Origin: CAUZEO01 sp963578625
GTDB taxonomy: Bacteria; Verrucomicrobiota; Kiritimatiellia; SLOV01
Length of the DNA stretch: 14,836 nucleotides
Reading direction: 5' to 3'
NCBI GenBank assembly: GCA_963578625.1
Contig: CAUZEO010000097.1
Location: forward strand, 1-14,836
Under the pieces are notes generated by a model that worked only from the letters and a program-made list of their open reading frames with translations, ran no database searches and was not told where the DNA came from. The position numbers and the translations under genes were made by a program. Positions 1 through 7,501 of this stretch are shown here, piece after piece; the first letter of the stretch is position 1; every line of letters starts with the position of its first letter.

Positions 1-14
1 GTGCAATGCGTTGT

Positions 15-66
15 CGTAGCGCGGAATTTATTCCGCGTTTAGGCGTCGCGGATTTCAGTCCGCAGT
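15..66 (-). repeat. Hairpin-rich intergenic repeat, copy 1
   Basis: Two adjacent small palindromes are visible. CGCGGAA (20-26) pairs with TTCCGCG (31-37) around a TTTA loop, and GCGGA (48-52) pairs with TCCGC (59-63). Read on the minus strand, the 44 bases from about 58 to 15 match 7823-7866 on the plus strand at 33 of 44 positions without gaps, and most differences are transitions. It is therefore a dispersed repeat of this genome rather than a lone terminator. It lies downstream of the minus-strand operon and of the dehydrogenase remnant, so it could also fold in the transcript and end it. No T-run follows, so a terminator role is only possible. Confidence 0.6.
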
Positions 67-114
67 GAGCAGAAAACCGGATTCGTTCGCCGCCATTGAC
101 TCCGCGCGCCGTAT

Positions 115-276
115 GTGCGGAATGCCGCACTTGCTGAACACGATGGCAGCCAGGAGATTCACCGCCAGAATTTGTTAGAAGGTGGATACATCGTGCTCCT
201 CGATCAGACCGATGGGCATCAGCGCCGCGTTGTTGACCAGGATATCGATTCTGCCCGCGGGGTGTTTCACGTAGGA
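115..276 (-). pseudogene. Short-chain dehydrogenase/reductase (SDR) remnant
   Basis: The minus strand translates to a short stretch resembling the middle of a classical SDR: GRIDILVNNAALMPIG, then a spacer, then QILAVNLLAAIV. The NNA (226-234) corresponds to the conserved NNAG motif next to the NAD(P) site, and the VNLLA stretch to the following helix. An in-frame TAA (plus-strand 175-177) lies between the two. The N-terminal Rossmann glycine motif and the catalytic Ser-Tyr-Lys region are both absent, because the operon gene ends just upstream and a repeat follows. It is best read as the debris of a deleted SDR gene, perhaps a former operon member or the leftover of a rearrangement. The identification rests on about 45 residues. 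Confidence 0.6.
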
Positions 277-282
277 CCTATT

Positions 283-1536
283 TCAATCTGCCGATTCAAG
301 CATATCGATGGAAAGCGTCTCTGCCATCTCCAGTACCGCATCGAATTTTTCCGCGACGCGCCTCGCTTGCGCTTTCTCCTGTCCGTCTTCAATCGGCTCC
401 CGCGCGCGGGCGACGAATGTGAGAAGGTCGTTGCAGACCGCGGCGTCCAGGAGGTTTCCTCGAAGCCGGTCGATCACTTTTTCCGGAGTGAGATCCTCGC
501 CGTAGCGAACCTTGCCGTAGATCGTCAGGGGCGTGGCGAAAAGATTCGGGAGAATACGGCGAATCTCATGGCGGATCAGAAATTCGCTCTCGAACCACGG
601 GATCTCCTCCGCGTAGAAAAGGAGTCGCCCCTTCATAAGCCGTCCGAACTTAACGCCTTGAAAAAAGGCGCCCATCGGATCGATCGACACCGCGCTAACT
701 TTTTTCTGGATTGCCGCGCGGGTGTCGGATGACTCGGTGTTAACTAACGTCAAGTGCCCGTCGAGCGCTCCCCACAGCGTTTGCAGATACTCCTCCAGTT
801 CGCTCTCGATCTCCCGCAACCTCTCCTCCTCGTAGTCCCCGGAAATTTCGTAGTGCCGGTCGATTGCGTCCAGAATACTGTCAATTACCTCCGGGTGCGG
901 AAATCGCTCACGGGCCATTTGCAGCGCCTCGAGCTTTCCGGGCACGTTGCGTTTCTCTACCAGCGAAACGCCGGCTTGTACGGGAGGCGCGAAGTAGTGC
1001 ATGTAGCGGCTATGGAGCGGGTACTTGTCTTCCCACGGACCGATATTGAGAGGGGGATCGATCCCACGCATGTACGGACCGCAGAAAGAGGAAAACTTGC
1101 TGAGCTGAAACAACTCATCCCGGTTGGTCCACTGGTGGTCGGAGAGCGAGGACTCCACGCGCGCGATCACCTCCGCATCGCCTTTGTAAAATGTCCACTG
1201 TTGCGACTCCGGGAAAAACAAGCGCGGATCCATGATCTCGGATACCGTAAAATTCACGCCCGGAAGATGCTCCAGATTGCGCGCCCACTTCGGATTCTCC
1301 CGTGCGAGTTCGGTATGAACGCGTCCCACCGCAAGGGACATGGCATTCCAGTCCCCGACCAACATCGGATCCTCGAGGATGAATCGCGTATCGAAGTCGG
1401 AGAGACCGGGGATCAGATCTTCAAATTTCCACTTGGCGGCTATCGCGCGGATCGCCGGCACCCGCTCGCTACAGCGTCGGTAGTATTCGTGGTAAAAGTC
1501 GCAGAAGTCATTCGGCGGTTTAGGCTCGAAGTTCAC
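283..1536 (-). CDS. Hypothetical protein, possibly nucleotidyltransferase-like
   Basis: This 417-aa protein is the last gene of the five-gene operon. I do not recognise the family with certainty. Near the N-terminus, residues 44-49 read GLSDFD, which resembles the G-S-x-D-x-D metal-binding signature of the nucleotidyltransferase (pol-beta) superfamily. A later acidic stretch, SEIMDP (about 99-104), could supply a third carboxylate. The middle has an acidic helical stretch around residues 235-252 (EEERLREIESELEEYL), and the rest is mixed alpha/beta and helical. No signal peptide or membrane segment is seen. The start is GTG at 1536, overlapping the TGA of the aminotransferase gene in GTGA, so it is probably translated by coupling. 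It may activate or transfer a nucleotide to the pathway product, but this is inference from a six-residue motif and position. The reading frame is certain; the function is not. Confidence 0.85.
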   Translation of the reverse strand: MNFEPKPPNDFCDFYHEYYRRCSERVPAIRAIAAKWKFEDLIPGLSDFDTRFILEDPMLVGDWNAMSLAVGRVHTELARENPKWARNLEHLPGVNFTVSEIMDPRLFFPESQQWTFYKGDAEVIARVESSLSDHQWTNRDELFQLSKFSSFCGPYMRGIDPPLNIGPWEDKYPLHSRYMHYFAPPVQAGVSLVEKRNVPGKLEALQMARERFPHPEVIDSILDAIDRHYEISGDYEEERLREIESELEEYLQTLWGALDGHLTLVNTESSDTRAAIQKKVSAVSIDPMGAFFQGVKFGRLMKGRLLFYAEEIPWFESEFLIRHEIRRILPNLFATPLTIYGKVRYGEDLTPEKVIDRLRGNLLDAAVCNDLLTFVARAREPIEDGQEKAQARRVAEKFDAVLEMAETLSIDMLESAD

Positions 1537-2690
1537 GACAACTGCTGAATCGAGTCGCGGATGGACTGGGCCACGTAGGCCATCTCCTCTTCGGTGGAGA
1601 GCGGGAAAACGGGGAGGGATAGAACCTGGTCGCAGGCTGTCCGTGCGATGTCGCAGCCGGAGTCATTGAAATCGACCTTGTCGTTTTCGAATGCTTCCCA
1701 ATCCCATACGGCCGGATAGTGGACCGCGGTGCCGACCTCGTGTTGTTCCCGGAGATGCTTCTGCAAGGCATCGCGCGTTACACCCGCTTTGTCAGCATCG
1801 ACCCGGATGACATAAAGGTGCATGGCGTGACCCTCGTCATCAATTCCGGCGGGCCGGATAATCCCGGGAATGTGGTCCAGTTGCGCGTGCAGGATCCGGG
1901 CTTTTTCCCGTTTCAGGGTATTCACCCGTTCGATCTTGGTCAATTGCGTCAGGCCGGTTGCCAGTTGCGGTTTGGTCATGCGGTAATTGAACCCCTGCGT
2001 GACCACCCGCAATTTCGGGCCGCCGTATACAAAACCGAATGTCTTCTTTTGCCTTACGATCTCCGCAAACTCCGGGTCATCAGTGGTAACGGCGCCGCCC
2101 TCTCCAAGGGTCGTCATGTTCTTGTTGGATTGAAAGCTGTAACACGATGCCTTGCCGGCTCCGCCGATCCCTTTGCCGGCCACCTTTGCCCCGACGGCAT
2201 GCGCGGCGTCGTACACTACCGGCACCCCCGTTTCGGCGGAGATTGCCTCGAAACCGTTCACATCCGCGGCAAGACCCCCGAAATGAACCGGGATGATCGC
2301 CTTGGTTCGGTCCGTGATCTTCTCACGGACGCGCCTCGGATCAAGATTGAGCGTTTCCCTGTCGATGTCTGCGAATACAATGCGAGCGCCGCGCGCGCTG
2401 GCGCAGGTCGCCGAACAGATGAAGGTCAATGGCGAGGTAATCACCTCGTCACCCGGACCGACGTCGAGCGCCATCATGCAGAGATCAAGCGCGGTGCCGC
2501 ATGAATTTACAGCGACCGCCTTGGTTGCGTCTTCGTGCAGGGCCAGCGCATTCTGGAAATCGTTTTCTTCCGGCAAAGGGAAGAAGTTGCCGCCGGCAGC
2601 TGCGGCTGCTTCCATGACCTTCGCCGCGGCCTCGACGTCATCCTGCTCGAACAGACCACCCAGGGCCAGAAAGGGAACGGAACGCTTCAT
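1533..2690 (-). CDS. DegT/DnrJ/EryC1/StrS family PLP-dependent aminotransferase
   Basis: The protein has 385 aa counted from the ATG at 2690, the usual length for this fold-type I family, which mostly transaminates keto-sugars bound to nucleotides. Visible landmarks are NSCGTALDL (about 62-70, cofactor phosphate loop), VVYDAAHAVGA (about 158-168, Asp161 facing the pyridine nitrogen) and SFQSNKNMTTLGEGGAV (about 185-201), with Lys190 as the expected Schiff-base lysine. The C-terminal part is intact. A TTG one codon upstream (2693) is also possible, but the ATG overlaps the deacetylase stop in TGATG, an arrangement that favours reinitiation. The 3' end overlaps the next gene by four bases. No nucleotide-sugar dehydratase or epimerase lies nearby, so the substrate cannot be told. 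The family assignment is strong, while the substrate is unknown. Confidence 0.95.
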   Translation of the reverse strand: MKRSVPFLALGGLFEQDDVEAAAKVMEAAAAAGGNFFPLPEENDFQNALALHEDATKAVAVNSCGTALDLCMMALDVGPGDEVITSPLTFICSATCASARGARIVFADIDRETLNLDPRRVREKITDRTKAIIPVHFGGLAADVNGFEAISAETGVPVVYDAAHAVGAKVAGKGIGGAGKASCYSFQSNKNMTTLGEGGAVTTDDPEFAEIVRQKKTFGFVYGGPKLRVVTQGFNYRMTKPQLATGLTQLTKIERVNTLKREKARILHAQLDHIPGIIRPAGIDDEGHAMHLYVIRVDADKAGVTRDALQKHLREQHEVGTAVHYPAVWDWEAFENDKVDFNDSGCDIARTACDQVLSLPVFPLSTEEEMAYVAQSIRDSIQQLS

Positions 2691-3622
2691 CAATACGACC
2701 CCACCGCTTCTGCCTCCTTCCGAATCGAGTCAAAGGAGACAGGCGTGTATTCCAAGTCCTGTTCCGCGGCCAATTCTCGGACATGCCGAATCACCCAGTC
2801 CAGGGTTTGCGATCTATAGTCGCTGGTGTCTCCAAACGGATTGGTGTTGTGGCTGATTCCGATCGTGGCACGGACCGGGACGTCCCGGCGTGCCATTTCC
2901 TCCATGTTTTCCTCGATCATGGCGCGCAAAAGCTCCCGATTCTCTCCGAGTTTTGAAACCGGCGACTCAACTCGCAGATCCAACGGTTGCCGAATGCTTT
3001 CATCGTAGTAGACGTTGATTCCGACGGTCACTGGTATCTCCACCAGCGGGAGGCTGCCGCAGATCAGGTTGCTTACTTCGCTGGTGTGATGGGTGTAGCG
3101 CCAGCTTCCGGACCAGTTGGCGTGGAACTCGGGCCGGTAGCGGGTTCCCACGTTGCTGGTCCAGGTAAAGCCGAGTTCGTTGCAGATCCTGAATGTATCC
3201 CGATTTGCGCTCCCGTAGCAGGCGCGGTATCCGAGGACCTCCCGCCCAATGGAACCGGAGAGATCCTCCTTGCCCATGCGCAAGGCCTCGTGCTGTTCTT
3301 CGAACGTCATCGAGCCCAGCCACTTGGCGCGGTCCCCGGTCAGTCTTGAGTATCGAAGCCCGTTCAAGTGCAGACCAATTTCAACGCCTTCATTCGCCAA
3401 TTCCCGATAGACCGAGCGCTGATGCCGCGCGACATCCGGATAGACGAACAGGGAGGTGCCTTCACCGGCGCCCAACGCGCTCATTCGCTCCACGAATCCG
3501 CGAACCGAGGCCTCCGCAACGTCCCAGTTTTCGGGCCCGTTGAAAAAGGGTTCGCGTTCCGCCCCGCCGGTGTACTCGGTATTCGCCGGCGTCTCGCAAT
3601 CGATCGAGTAGTTAAAAAACAA
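2690..3622 (-). CDS. Polysaccharide deacetylase-like (NodB/CE4 fold) protein
   Basis: This 310-aa protein resembles the NodB-homology (carbohydrate esterase 4) barrel. It has YSIDCE at residues 5-10 in place of the TFDD motif, with D8 and E10 as candidate base and metal ligand. EIGLHLNG (81-88) matches motif 2 with His85, RACYGSAN (133-140) matches the motif 3 arginine loop, and ISHNTNPFG comes late in the sequence. The second histidine of the classic H-x-x-x-H metal pair is not in place (position 89 is Leu), so the metal site is altered and the enzyme may act on an unusual amide or have lost activity. There is no signal peptide, so it would act in the cytoplasm, unlike cell-wall deacetylases. 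The start appears to be TTG at 3622: the next Met is at residue 48, after motif 1. It begins two bases after the propeller gene and overlaps the aminotransferase start. Confidence 0.88.
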   Translation of the reverse strand: MFFNYSIDCETPANTEYTGGAEREPFFNGPENWDVAEASVRGFVERMSALGAGEGTSLFVYPDVARHQRSVYRELANEGVEIGLHLNGLRYSRLTGDRAKWLGSMTFEEQHEALRMGKEDLSGSIGREVLGYRACYGSANRDTFRICNELGFTWTSNVGTRYRPEFHANWSGSWRYTHHTSEVSNLICGSLPLVEIPVTVGINVYYDESIRQPLDLRVESPVSKLGENRELLRAMIEENMEEMARRDVPVRATIGISHNTNPFGDTSDYRSQTLDWVIRHVRELAAEQDLEYTPVSFDSIRKEAEAVGSY

Positions 3623-3624
3623 TT

Positions 3625-4776
3625 TCAGAGCTTGATTTCCCAGAGGTAGCTGCTGCGGTACGGGTGGTCGTTCTCGCCGGCATAAAGAAATCCGTCCGGC
3701 GTGATCGCCACGTCATGGCATTGCCACATCGGCACATCGTCGTCATCCACAACGGCATCGCCCAGCTCAAAGGTGTCGTTCGAGGGGTCGAATCGCAGGA
3801 GTCGGCACGCGCCTTGCCTTCCGGTAATGCCGTACGCGTACCCGTCGTCTCGTATGGCCAGGGACGTCAGCCTGGATGGCCGGTCTTCGATGGGCGTGCC
3901 CAGGTAGGTTGCGTCCCCCGTCCCGGTGTCGATCCGGAAGAGGGACCCGTTGCCGCCGGACGCGTAGAGGCAGCCTGTCCCAAGGTTGAACAATCCTTCG
4001 ACCTTGGTGAATCCGTACCGCCCGTCCGCCCGCGGCAACCCTTTTTCGAAGAATTGAATTCGATCTGCGTTGCGGTCGTACTTGCAGAGGCGGTTACTGT
4101 CCACGCCCGGCTGATTCTGCCACGCGCGGGTTTGGCTCCAACCCATCCAAGCGTTTCCGGCATCGTCCAGGACCACGTTCTCGCCCTGGCCCATGGAAAA
4201 GCCGCTTCCGATAAGCCCCAGATCGTTGCCTACTTCGGATTTAAGGTTAAACACACTCAAATGTTCAGGCGTGAAATGCATGCCGTAGATGACGCCGCGC
4301 GATTCATCCAGGGCGATGCTTTGAATGTACACGTGGGGGATTGGAATTCCCAGTTTTCGGGTGGTGCCACTCTCGATATCGTGCCGGAAAATTCCGCCGC
4401 CCGGCGCCTCCCAGTACCGGTCCACGTCGTGAAGCAGGGCGGTGGCGGTGTAGAGCGACCGACCGTCGCTGCTCAGCTCCATGGAACGATGGAACTTCGC
4501 GTCGTACCGGTTCGCGATCTTTGCGAAGTCGGTATCGATGAATTCGCCGGTTTCTCGATCGTACATCTTGAAAATGTCGGCATCGAAGCTGGTGATTCCG
4601 CAGTAAATGCGATTGTTCATGGGAGAATGAACCACCCCGTCAAAGCTGATCCAACCGGCACGCCAGCGTTCGTCTTCGAGAAAGTCGGCATAGTTCCACC
4701 GGTCCTCGATCGAATCGTCCCACTCCGATCCGTACTGGAGGTTTTTCAATTTCAGCGATCGAATCGTGGTACTCAC
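3625..4776 (-). CDS. Beta-propeller repeat protein of unknown function
   Basis: The 383-aa protein is built of repeated four-strand blades with recurring patterns such as GRSLYTATALL, RGVIYGMHF, GCLYASGGNGSLFRIDTGTG, DGYAYGITGRQG and DGFLYAGEN, typical of six- or seven-bladed propellers of the WD40-like/SMP-30-like type. No catalytic motif stands out and no signal peptide is present. An acidic run, DAVVDDDDVP, lies near the C-terminus. The GTG start at 4776 overlaps the TGA of the upstream gene in GTGA, so the two are probably translationally coupled. In this setting it could be a lactonase-like enzyme, a sugar-binding partner, or a scaffold for the neighbouring enzymes. The fold call is reasonably secure, and the role is open. 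Confidence 0.85.
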   Translation of the reverse strand: MSTTIRSLKLKNLQYGSEWDDSIEDRWNYADFLEDERWRAGWISFDGVVHSPMNNRIYCGITSFDADIFKMYDRETGEFIDTDFAKIANRYDAKFHRSMELSSDGRSLYTATALLHDVDRYWEAPGGGIFRHDIESGTTRKLGIPIPHVYIQSIALDESRGVIYGMHFTPEHLSVFNLKSEVGNDLGLIGSGFSMGQGENVVLDDAGNAWMGWSQTRAWQNQPGVDSNRLCKYDRNADRIQFFEKGLPRADGRYGFTKVEGLFNLGTGCLYASGGNGSLFRIDTGTGDATYLGTPIEDRPSRLTSLAIRDDGYAYGITGRQGACRLLRFDPSNDTFELGDAVVDDDDVPMWQCHDVAITPDGFLYAGENDHPYRSSYLWEIKL

Positions 4777-6206
4777 CTACCCAGTCTTTTCAATACGTTG
4801 CGTGTTATCGTGGCCACCGGGGAATCCTCGCGATGCAAACCATGACACCATTCTATGGTCGCGGCATTGAACACGGTGCCGGCAAACTCGGTCTCATTAA
4901 TTGAAACGACACCGAATGCCTCCGCCTCTCCACCGGTGCCGGTTCCATCCATCCGGAGGAAGCAGTCATTCACAATGACTGCTTCGGCCAGGGCCAGAAT
5001 CCGGTACTGTTTGGAAACTCCATCGACGCCGGTAAAGACTGGCTTACCGTCAACAAATTCAATATCCGCAGCGTCGGCCTCCACGCCAACGATCGAGTCC
5101 TCCCGCCCGAATTCGTCTCCCGCTTGTAAGCCGGTGCTTTCGTAGATCCAATGGTCCGGATCGGTCACCCGGAAAAAGCCGTACCTTCCGTCATCCGTGA
5201 TCTGCGCGTGAAACACCCCGGGTTTGTCCGTCTTGGCATGGACGAAACTGGTATACATCAACCCGATCGTCCGCTGGCGCATGTTCTCAATGTAGGGCCA
5301 AAAATCGGTTTCGGGTTGTTCGGCCGTTGGTGGGTTATTCGGATGCGGCTTCCGGCAATACATACTGCGAGAATCGTTGCGATACTCGACATCGTGAAAG
5401 AAACAGTTTCCAGCGAACATCAAGAGGTTGCCTCCGCTCTGTACAAACCTTTGAAGTTGTTTGCATTCGCTGCGCGTATTGTACTCGTCGTGTCCGACCC
5501 GCAGGTTTGCGCGATACTTCGACAGGAGGTCCGGTTCCGCGTCGAGATCCGCGTTGATTCCGTAGTCGACGTCGATCCCTTCCTCGTCCAGCCAGGAGGT
5601 GAAGAACTGATCCCAGAAATAGAAATCGCCCAACACGTTTGGCTGGAGGGGGCGCTCAAAGCTCACCTGGTCCGCGCGCAGCCTGTCCGTCGAAATGTAA
5701 TCGTAAAGACTTTTGCCGCCCACGTTGTTGTACGCCGCATAGGTATTGGTAGCAAGGGTCAGGAGCATCGGTGCGCTGGGTTCGCGGGGCCTCACCACAA
5801 ACAAGATCTCCCGGATGCCCTGGCCGGTGGGGAACTGGGCAATATAGATGCCGCTTCGCCAATCCAGGGGAATCTCCAGGGTCGCCGTGACCGGCCAGTC
5901 AAACCCGTTTCGATACCCGTCATCGGGCACGGGGTGCATCTCGCCGCGAAAGTTGTCAAGTGTGGCAACGGTTTCCCGTCGAGTTCCTTCCCGCACGACC
6001 TGGATATCGTAGATGGCGCGGGAATTCGAAATGTGGAAGTCGACGGATTCCCCCTGCTTCACGCTCATGCGGCCGGGGTACCCGCCCTCCGCAACTTTCC
6101 AATAGCGGGTTGCGTCCTGTTCGTGATGAATCCAGAGGTGTTCGCGTTGCATAATTCGGCGGGGATCATGCCGGAATGTTGTGTCCATGGCAACTCTTGC
6201 GGGCAC
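4773..6206 (-). CDS. N,N-dimethylformamidase beta subunit-like protein
   Basis: The protein has up to 477 aa and is the first gene of the operon. It resembles the large (beta) subunit of N,N-dimethylformamidase, a mononuclear-iron amidohydrolase that splits small amides. The order is an N-terminal beta-sandwich (about 45-140) ending in SGIYIAQF and FVVRP, then the core signature TNTYAAYNNVGGKSLYDY (153-170), VDYGINADLD (213-222), GHDEYNTR (238-245) and GGNLLMFAGN (258-267). Tyr242 in the HDEY motif is a plausible iron ligand by analogy with the known enzyme. The C-terminal third is a second beta-rich domain. The start is uncertain: GTG at 6206, ATG at 6188 or ATG at 6152 are all possible, and only a weak AGGA lies before the first. 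No small alpha subunit gene is seen. The natural substrate is unlikely to be dimethylformamide, as this family is large and mostly uncharacterised. Confidence 0.9.
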   Translation of the reverse strand: MPARVAMDTTFRHDPRRIMQREHLWIHHEQDATRYWKVAEGGYPGRMSVKQGESVDFHISNSRAIYDIQVVREGTRRETVATLDNFRGEMHPVPDDGYRNGFDWPVTATLEIPLDWRSGIYIAQFPTGQGIREILFVVRPREPSAPMLLTLATNTYAAYNNVGGKSLYDYISTDRLRADQVSFERPLQPNVLGDFYFWDQFFTSWLDEEGIDVDYGINADLDAEPDLLSKYRANLRVGHDEYNTRSECKQLQRFVQSGGNLLMFAGNCFFHDVEYRNDSRSMYCRKPHPNNPPTAEQPETDFWPYIENMRQRTIGLMYTSFVHAKTDKPGVFHAQITDDGRYGFFRVTDPDHWIYESTGLQAGDEFGREDSIVGVEADAADIEFVDGKPVFTGVDGVSKQYRILALAEAVIVNDCFLRMDGTGTGGEAEAFGVVSINETEFAGTVFNAATIEWCHGLHREDSPVATITRNVLKRLGR

Positions 6207-6254
6207 GTTCCTGGGCTGTTTTGGCTATTCCGATTGCCGAAGCGTTGTTACTAT
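6207..6254. promoter_or_regulatory. Divergent intergenic region between operon and PhyH gene
   Basis: About 48 bases (66 if the operon starts at the ATG at 6188) separate the head-to-head starts, so promoters for both directions must lie here or inside the coding ends. TACTAT immediately before the PhyH ATG resembles a -10 box but is too close to the start unless the mRNA is almost leaderless. No convincing -35 box, operator palindrome or Shine-Dalgarno for PhyH was found. The arrangement itself suggests shared regulation. Confidence 0.35.
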
Positions 6255-7082
6255 ATGACAAAAATGATTTCTGAAGAACAAAAGACACAATACCAGCAGG
6301 AAGGCTACATGATCCTGGAGAGGGTCGTTCCCCCCGATATGCTCGAGATGCTGCGCCGGGAATGCTCGTACTTCATCGGGTACGCCGACGCGGAAATGGA
6401 CGCCGCAGGGAAAGCGACCAGCGGGATCAATCACAGGGGCTTGCGATACTTCATCGCGAACAAGTATCGCTTGAGCCCTTTTCTCCGGCAGTTCACCTTC
6501 TCGCCCTTGATGGCGGAAATTGCGCAGGTTGCGCTCGGGCCGGATATATTTCTCTTTAACGAACAGTGGGTTGTCAAGGGAGCGGAACGGGGGATGCCGT
6601 TCGCCTGGCACCAGGACTCCGGCTATGTGAAATTCAGCGATTCGAAGACTTCGCACCGCCCATACCTTAGCTGCTGGGTCCCGCTCGACGACGTGAGTCA
6701 AGCAAATGGAACCGTGTTCTTGCTGCCGCATTCCAGGGGAGGCACGAGCCATACGATTTTTGATCATGACCAGGAAGAGGGAAGCAATGACCTCGTGGGC
6801 TACACCGGGGACGATCCCGGCATCGTGATCGAAGTGCCGGCGGGATCGGTGGTGGCTTTCTCGAGTTACAATTTTCATCGCAGCGGGCCAAACGCATCGC
6901 CGAGTCTGCGCCGGGTATACCTTCCCCAGTACAGCGCGGCGCCCATGATGAAATCCGATGGCAGCGAAAGATGGGCGATGGCTGTGCCTTTTGTGAAGGA
7001 CGATAAAATCGTGTACGATGCGACGGAAGATACGGCCGAGAAGTATGGTGGGCATCCGGGAACTCCCGCGAGTGGACATTGA
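6255..7082 (+). CDS. Phytanoyl-CoA dioxygenase (PhyH) family protein
   Basis: This is a complete 275-aa Fe(II)/2-oxoglutarate-dependent oxygenase of the PhyH family. The iron triad is clear: FAWHQDSGY gives His119 and Asp121, and YNFHRSGPN gives His208. Arg219 or Arg220 (LRRVYLPQY) is placed to bind the 2-oxoglutarate carboxylate. The N-terminus (EEQKTQYQQEGYMILERVV) and VPLDDVSQANGTVFLLPHS are typical of the family. PhyH enzymes usually hydroxylate, and some halogenate or epimerise, small molecules. The frame stays open upstream, but that part lies antisense to the operon; the ATG at 6255 (or the one at 6264) begins the homologous part. It is divergent from the operon, so it probably tailors the same product. 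No obvious terminator follows. Confidence 0.95.
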   Translation: MTKMISEEQKTQYQQEGYMILERVVPPDMLEMLRRECSYFIGYADAEMDAAGKATSGINHRGLRYFIANKYRLSPFLRQFTFSPLMAEIAQVALGPDIFLFNEQWVVKGAERGMPFAWHQDSGYVKFSDSKTSHRPYLSCWVPLDDVSQANGTVFLLPHSRGGTSHTIFDHDQEEGSNDLVGYTGDDPGIVIEVPAGSVVAFSSYNFHRSGPNASPSLRRVYLPQYSAAPMMKSDGSERWAMAVPFVKDDKIVYDATEDTAEKYGGHPGTPASGH

Positions 7083-7314
7083 GTTTGCACACTGCGTTTC
7101 CATTAAGCTCCTGCTTCATCATCGTGGACTGGCCACTTACTTTCCCGAGAAGGCACCGGTGGCAGAGATTGATTGCATCCTGCGGTCAGGAGTTTCAGGT
7201 AGCACAGCCCCTAAAAAAGCGTGCAGCATCCGCAAGGAGCCCGGGATGCGCGATAAAGAGGGTGACGCACGGTTTCTCTCAATTCGGGCTCCTGTTCTTT
7301 GCTTGTCTTCGGTA

Positions 7315-7363
7315 GGGCTTCGCAACCTAAAGATCCCACCCGCAAGGGGAGGGGATTTCAATC
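7315..7363 (+). repeat. Intergenic direct repeat, copy A
   Basis: The first 32 bases (7315-7346), from GGGCTTCGCAACCTAAAG to CCACCCGCAAG, recur at 7391-7422 with only two mismatches, both C to T. The tail, GGGGATTTCAATC (7351-7363), is shared instead with copy C at 7744-7785. Start-to-start spacing from copy B is 76 bases. Confidence 0.75.
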
Positions 7364-7390
7364 GCCGGCGTGGCGAACCTAATCTGCTAG

Positions 7391-7422
7391 GGGCTTTGCA
7401 ACCTAAAGATTCCACCCGCAAG
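7391..7422 (+). repeat. Intergenic direct repeat, copy B
   Basis: Matches 7315-7346 at 30 of 32 positions (GGGCTTTGCAACCTAAAG then ATTCCACCCGCAAG). It lacks the ATTTCAATC tail of copies A and C and is followed by a GC-rich stretch that includes GCCGAAGGC and the eight-G run. Confidence 0.75.
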
Positions 7423-7501
7423 CCGAAGGCCCCGGCTCAGTCGGGGGGGGCGGAGATTCCCTGTCGCTCCAACCATTGGAAAATTTACACAACGCTGGAA
7501 T

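Noticed and set aside
115..732. Plus-strand frame of 205 codons at the left end
   Set aside because: It is antisense to the SDR remnant and to the end of the orphan operon gene, and shows no family features.
3664..4845. Long plus-strand frame of 393 codons
   Set aside because: It lies antisense to the propeller gene, which has clear blade repeats. The plus-strand translation shows no motif and only reflects GC-rich codon bias.
5151..6254. In-frame upstream extension of the PhyH reading frame by 368 codons
   Set aside because: It is antisense to the dimethylformamidase-like gene and its translation looks like a shadow. PhyH homology begins at the ATG at 6255.
7315..7422. Possible CRISPR array
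   Set aside because: Only two close copies occur, 76 bases apart from start to start, with a diverged third far away, no regular spacers and no cas genes.
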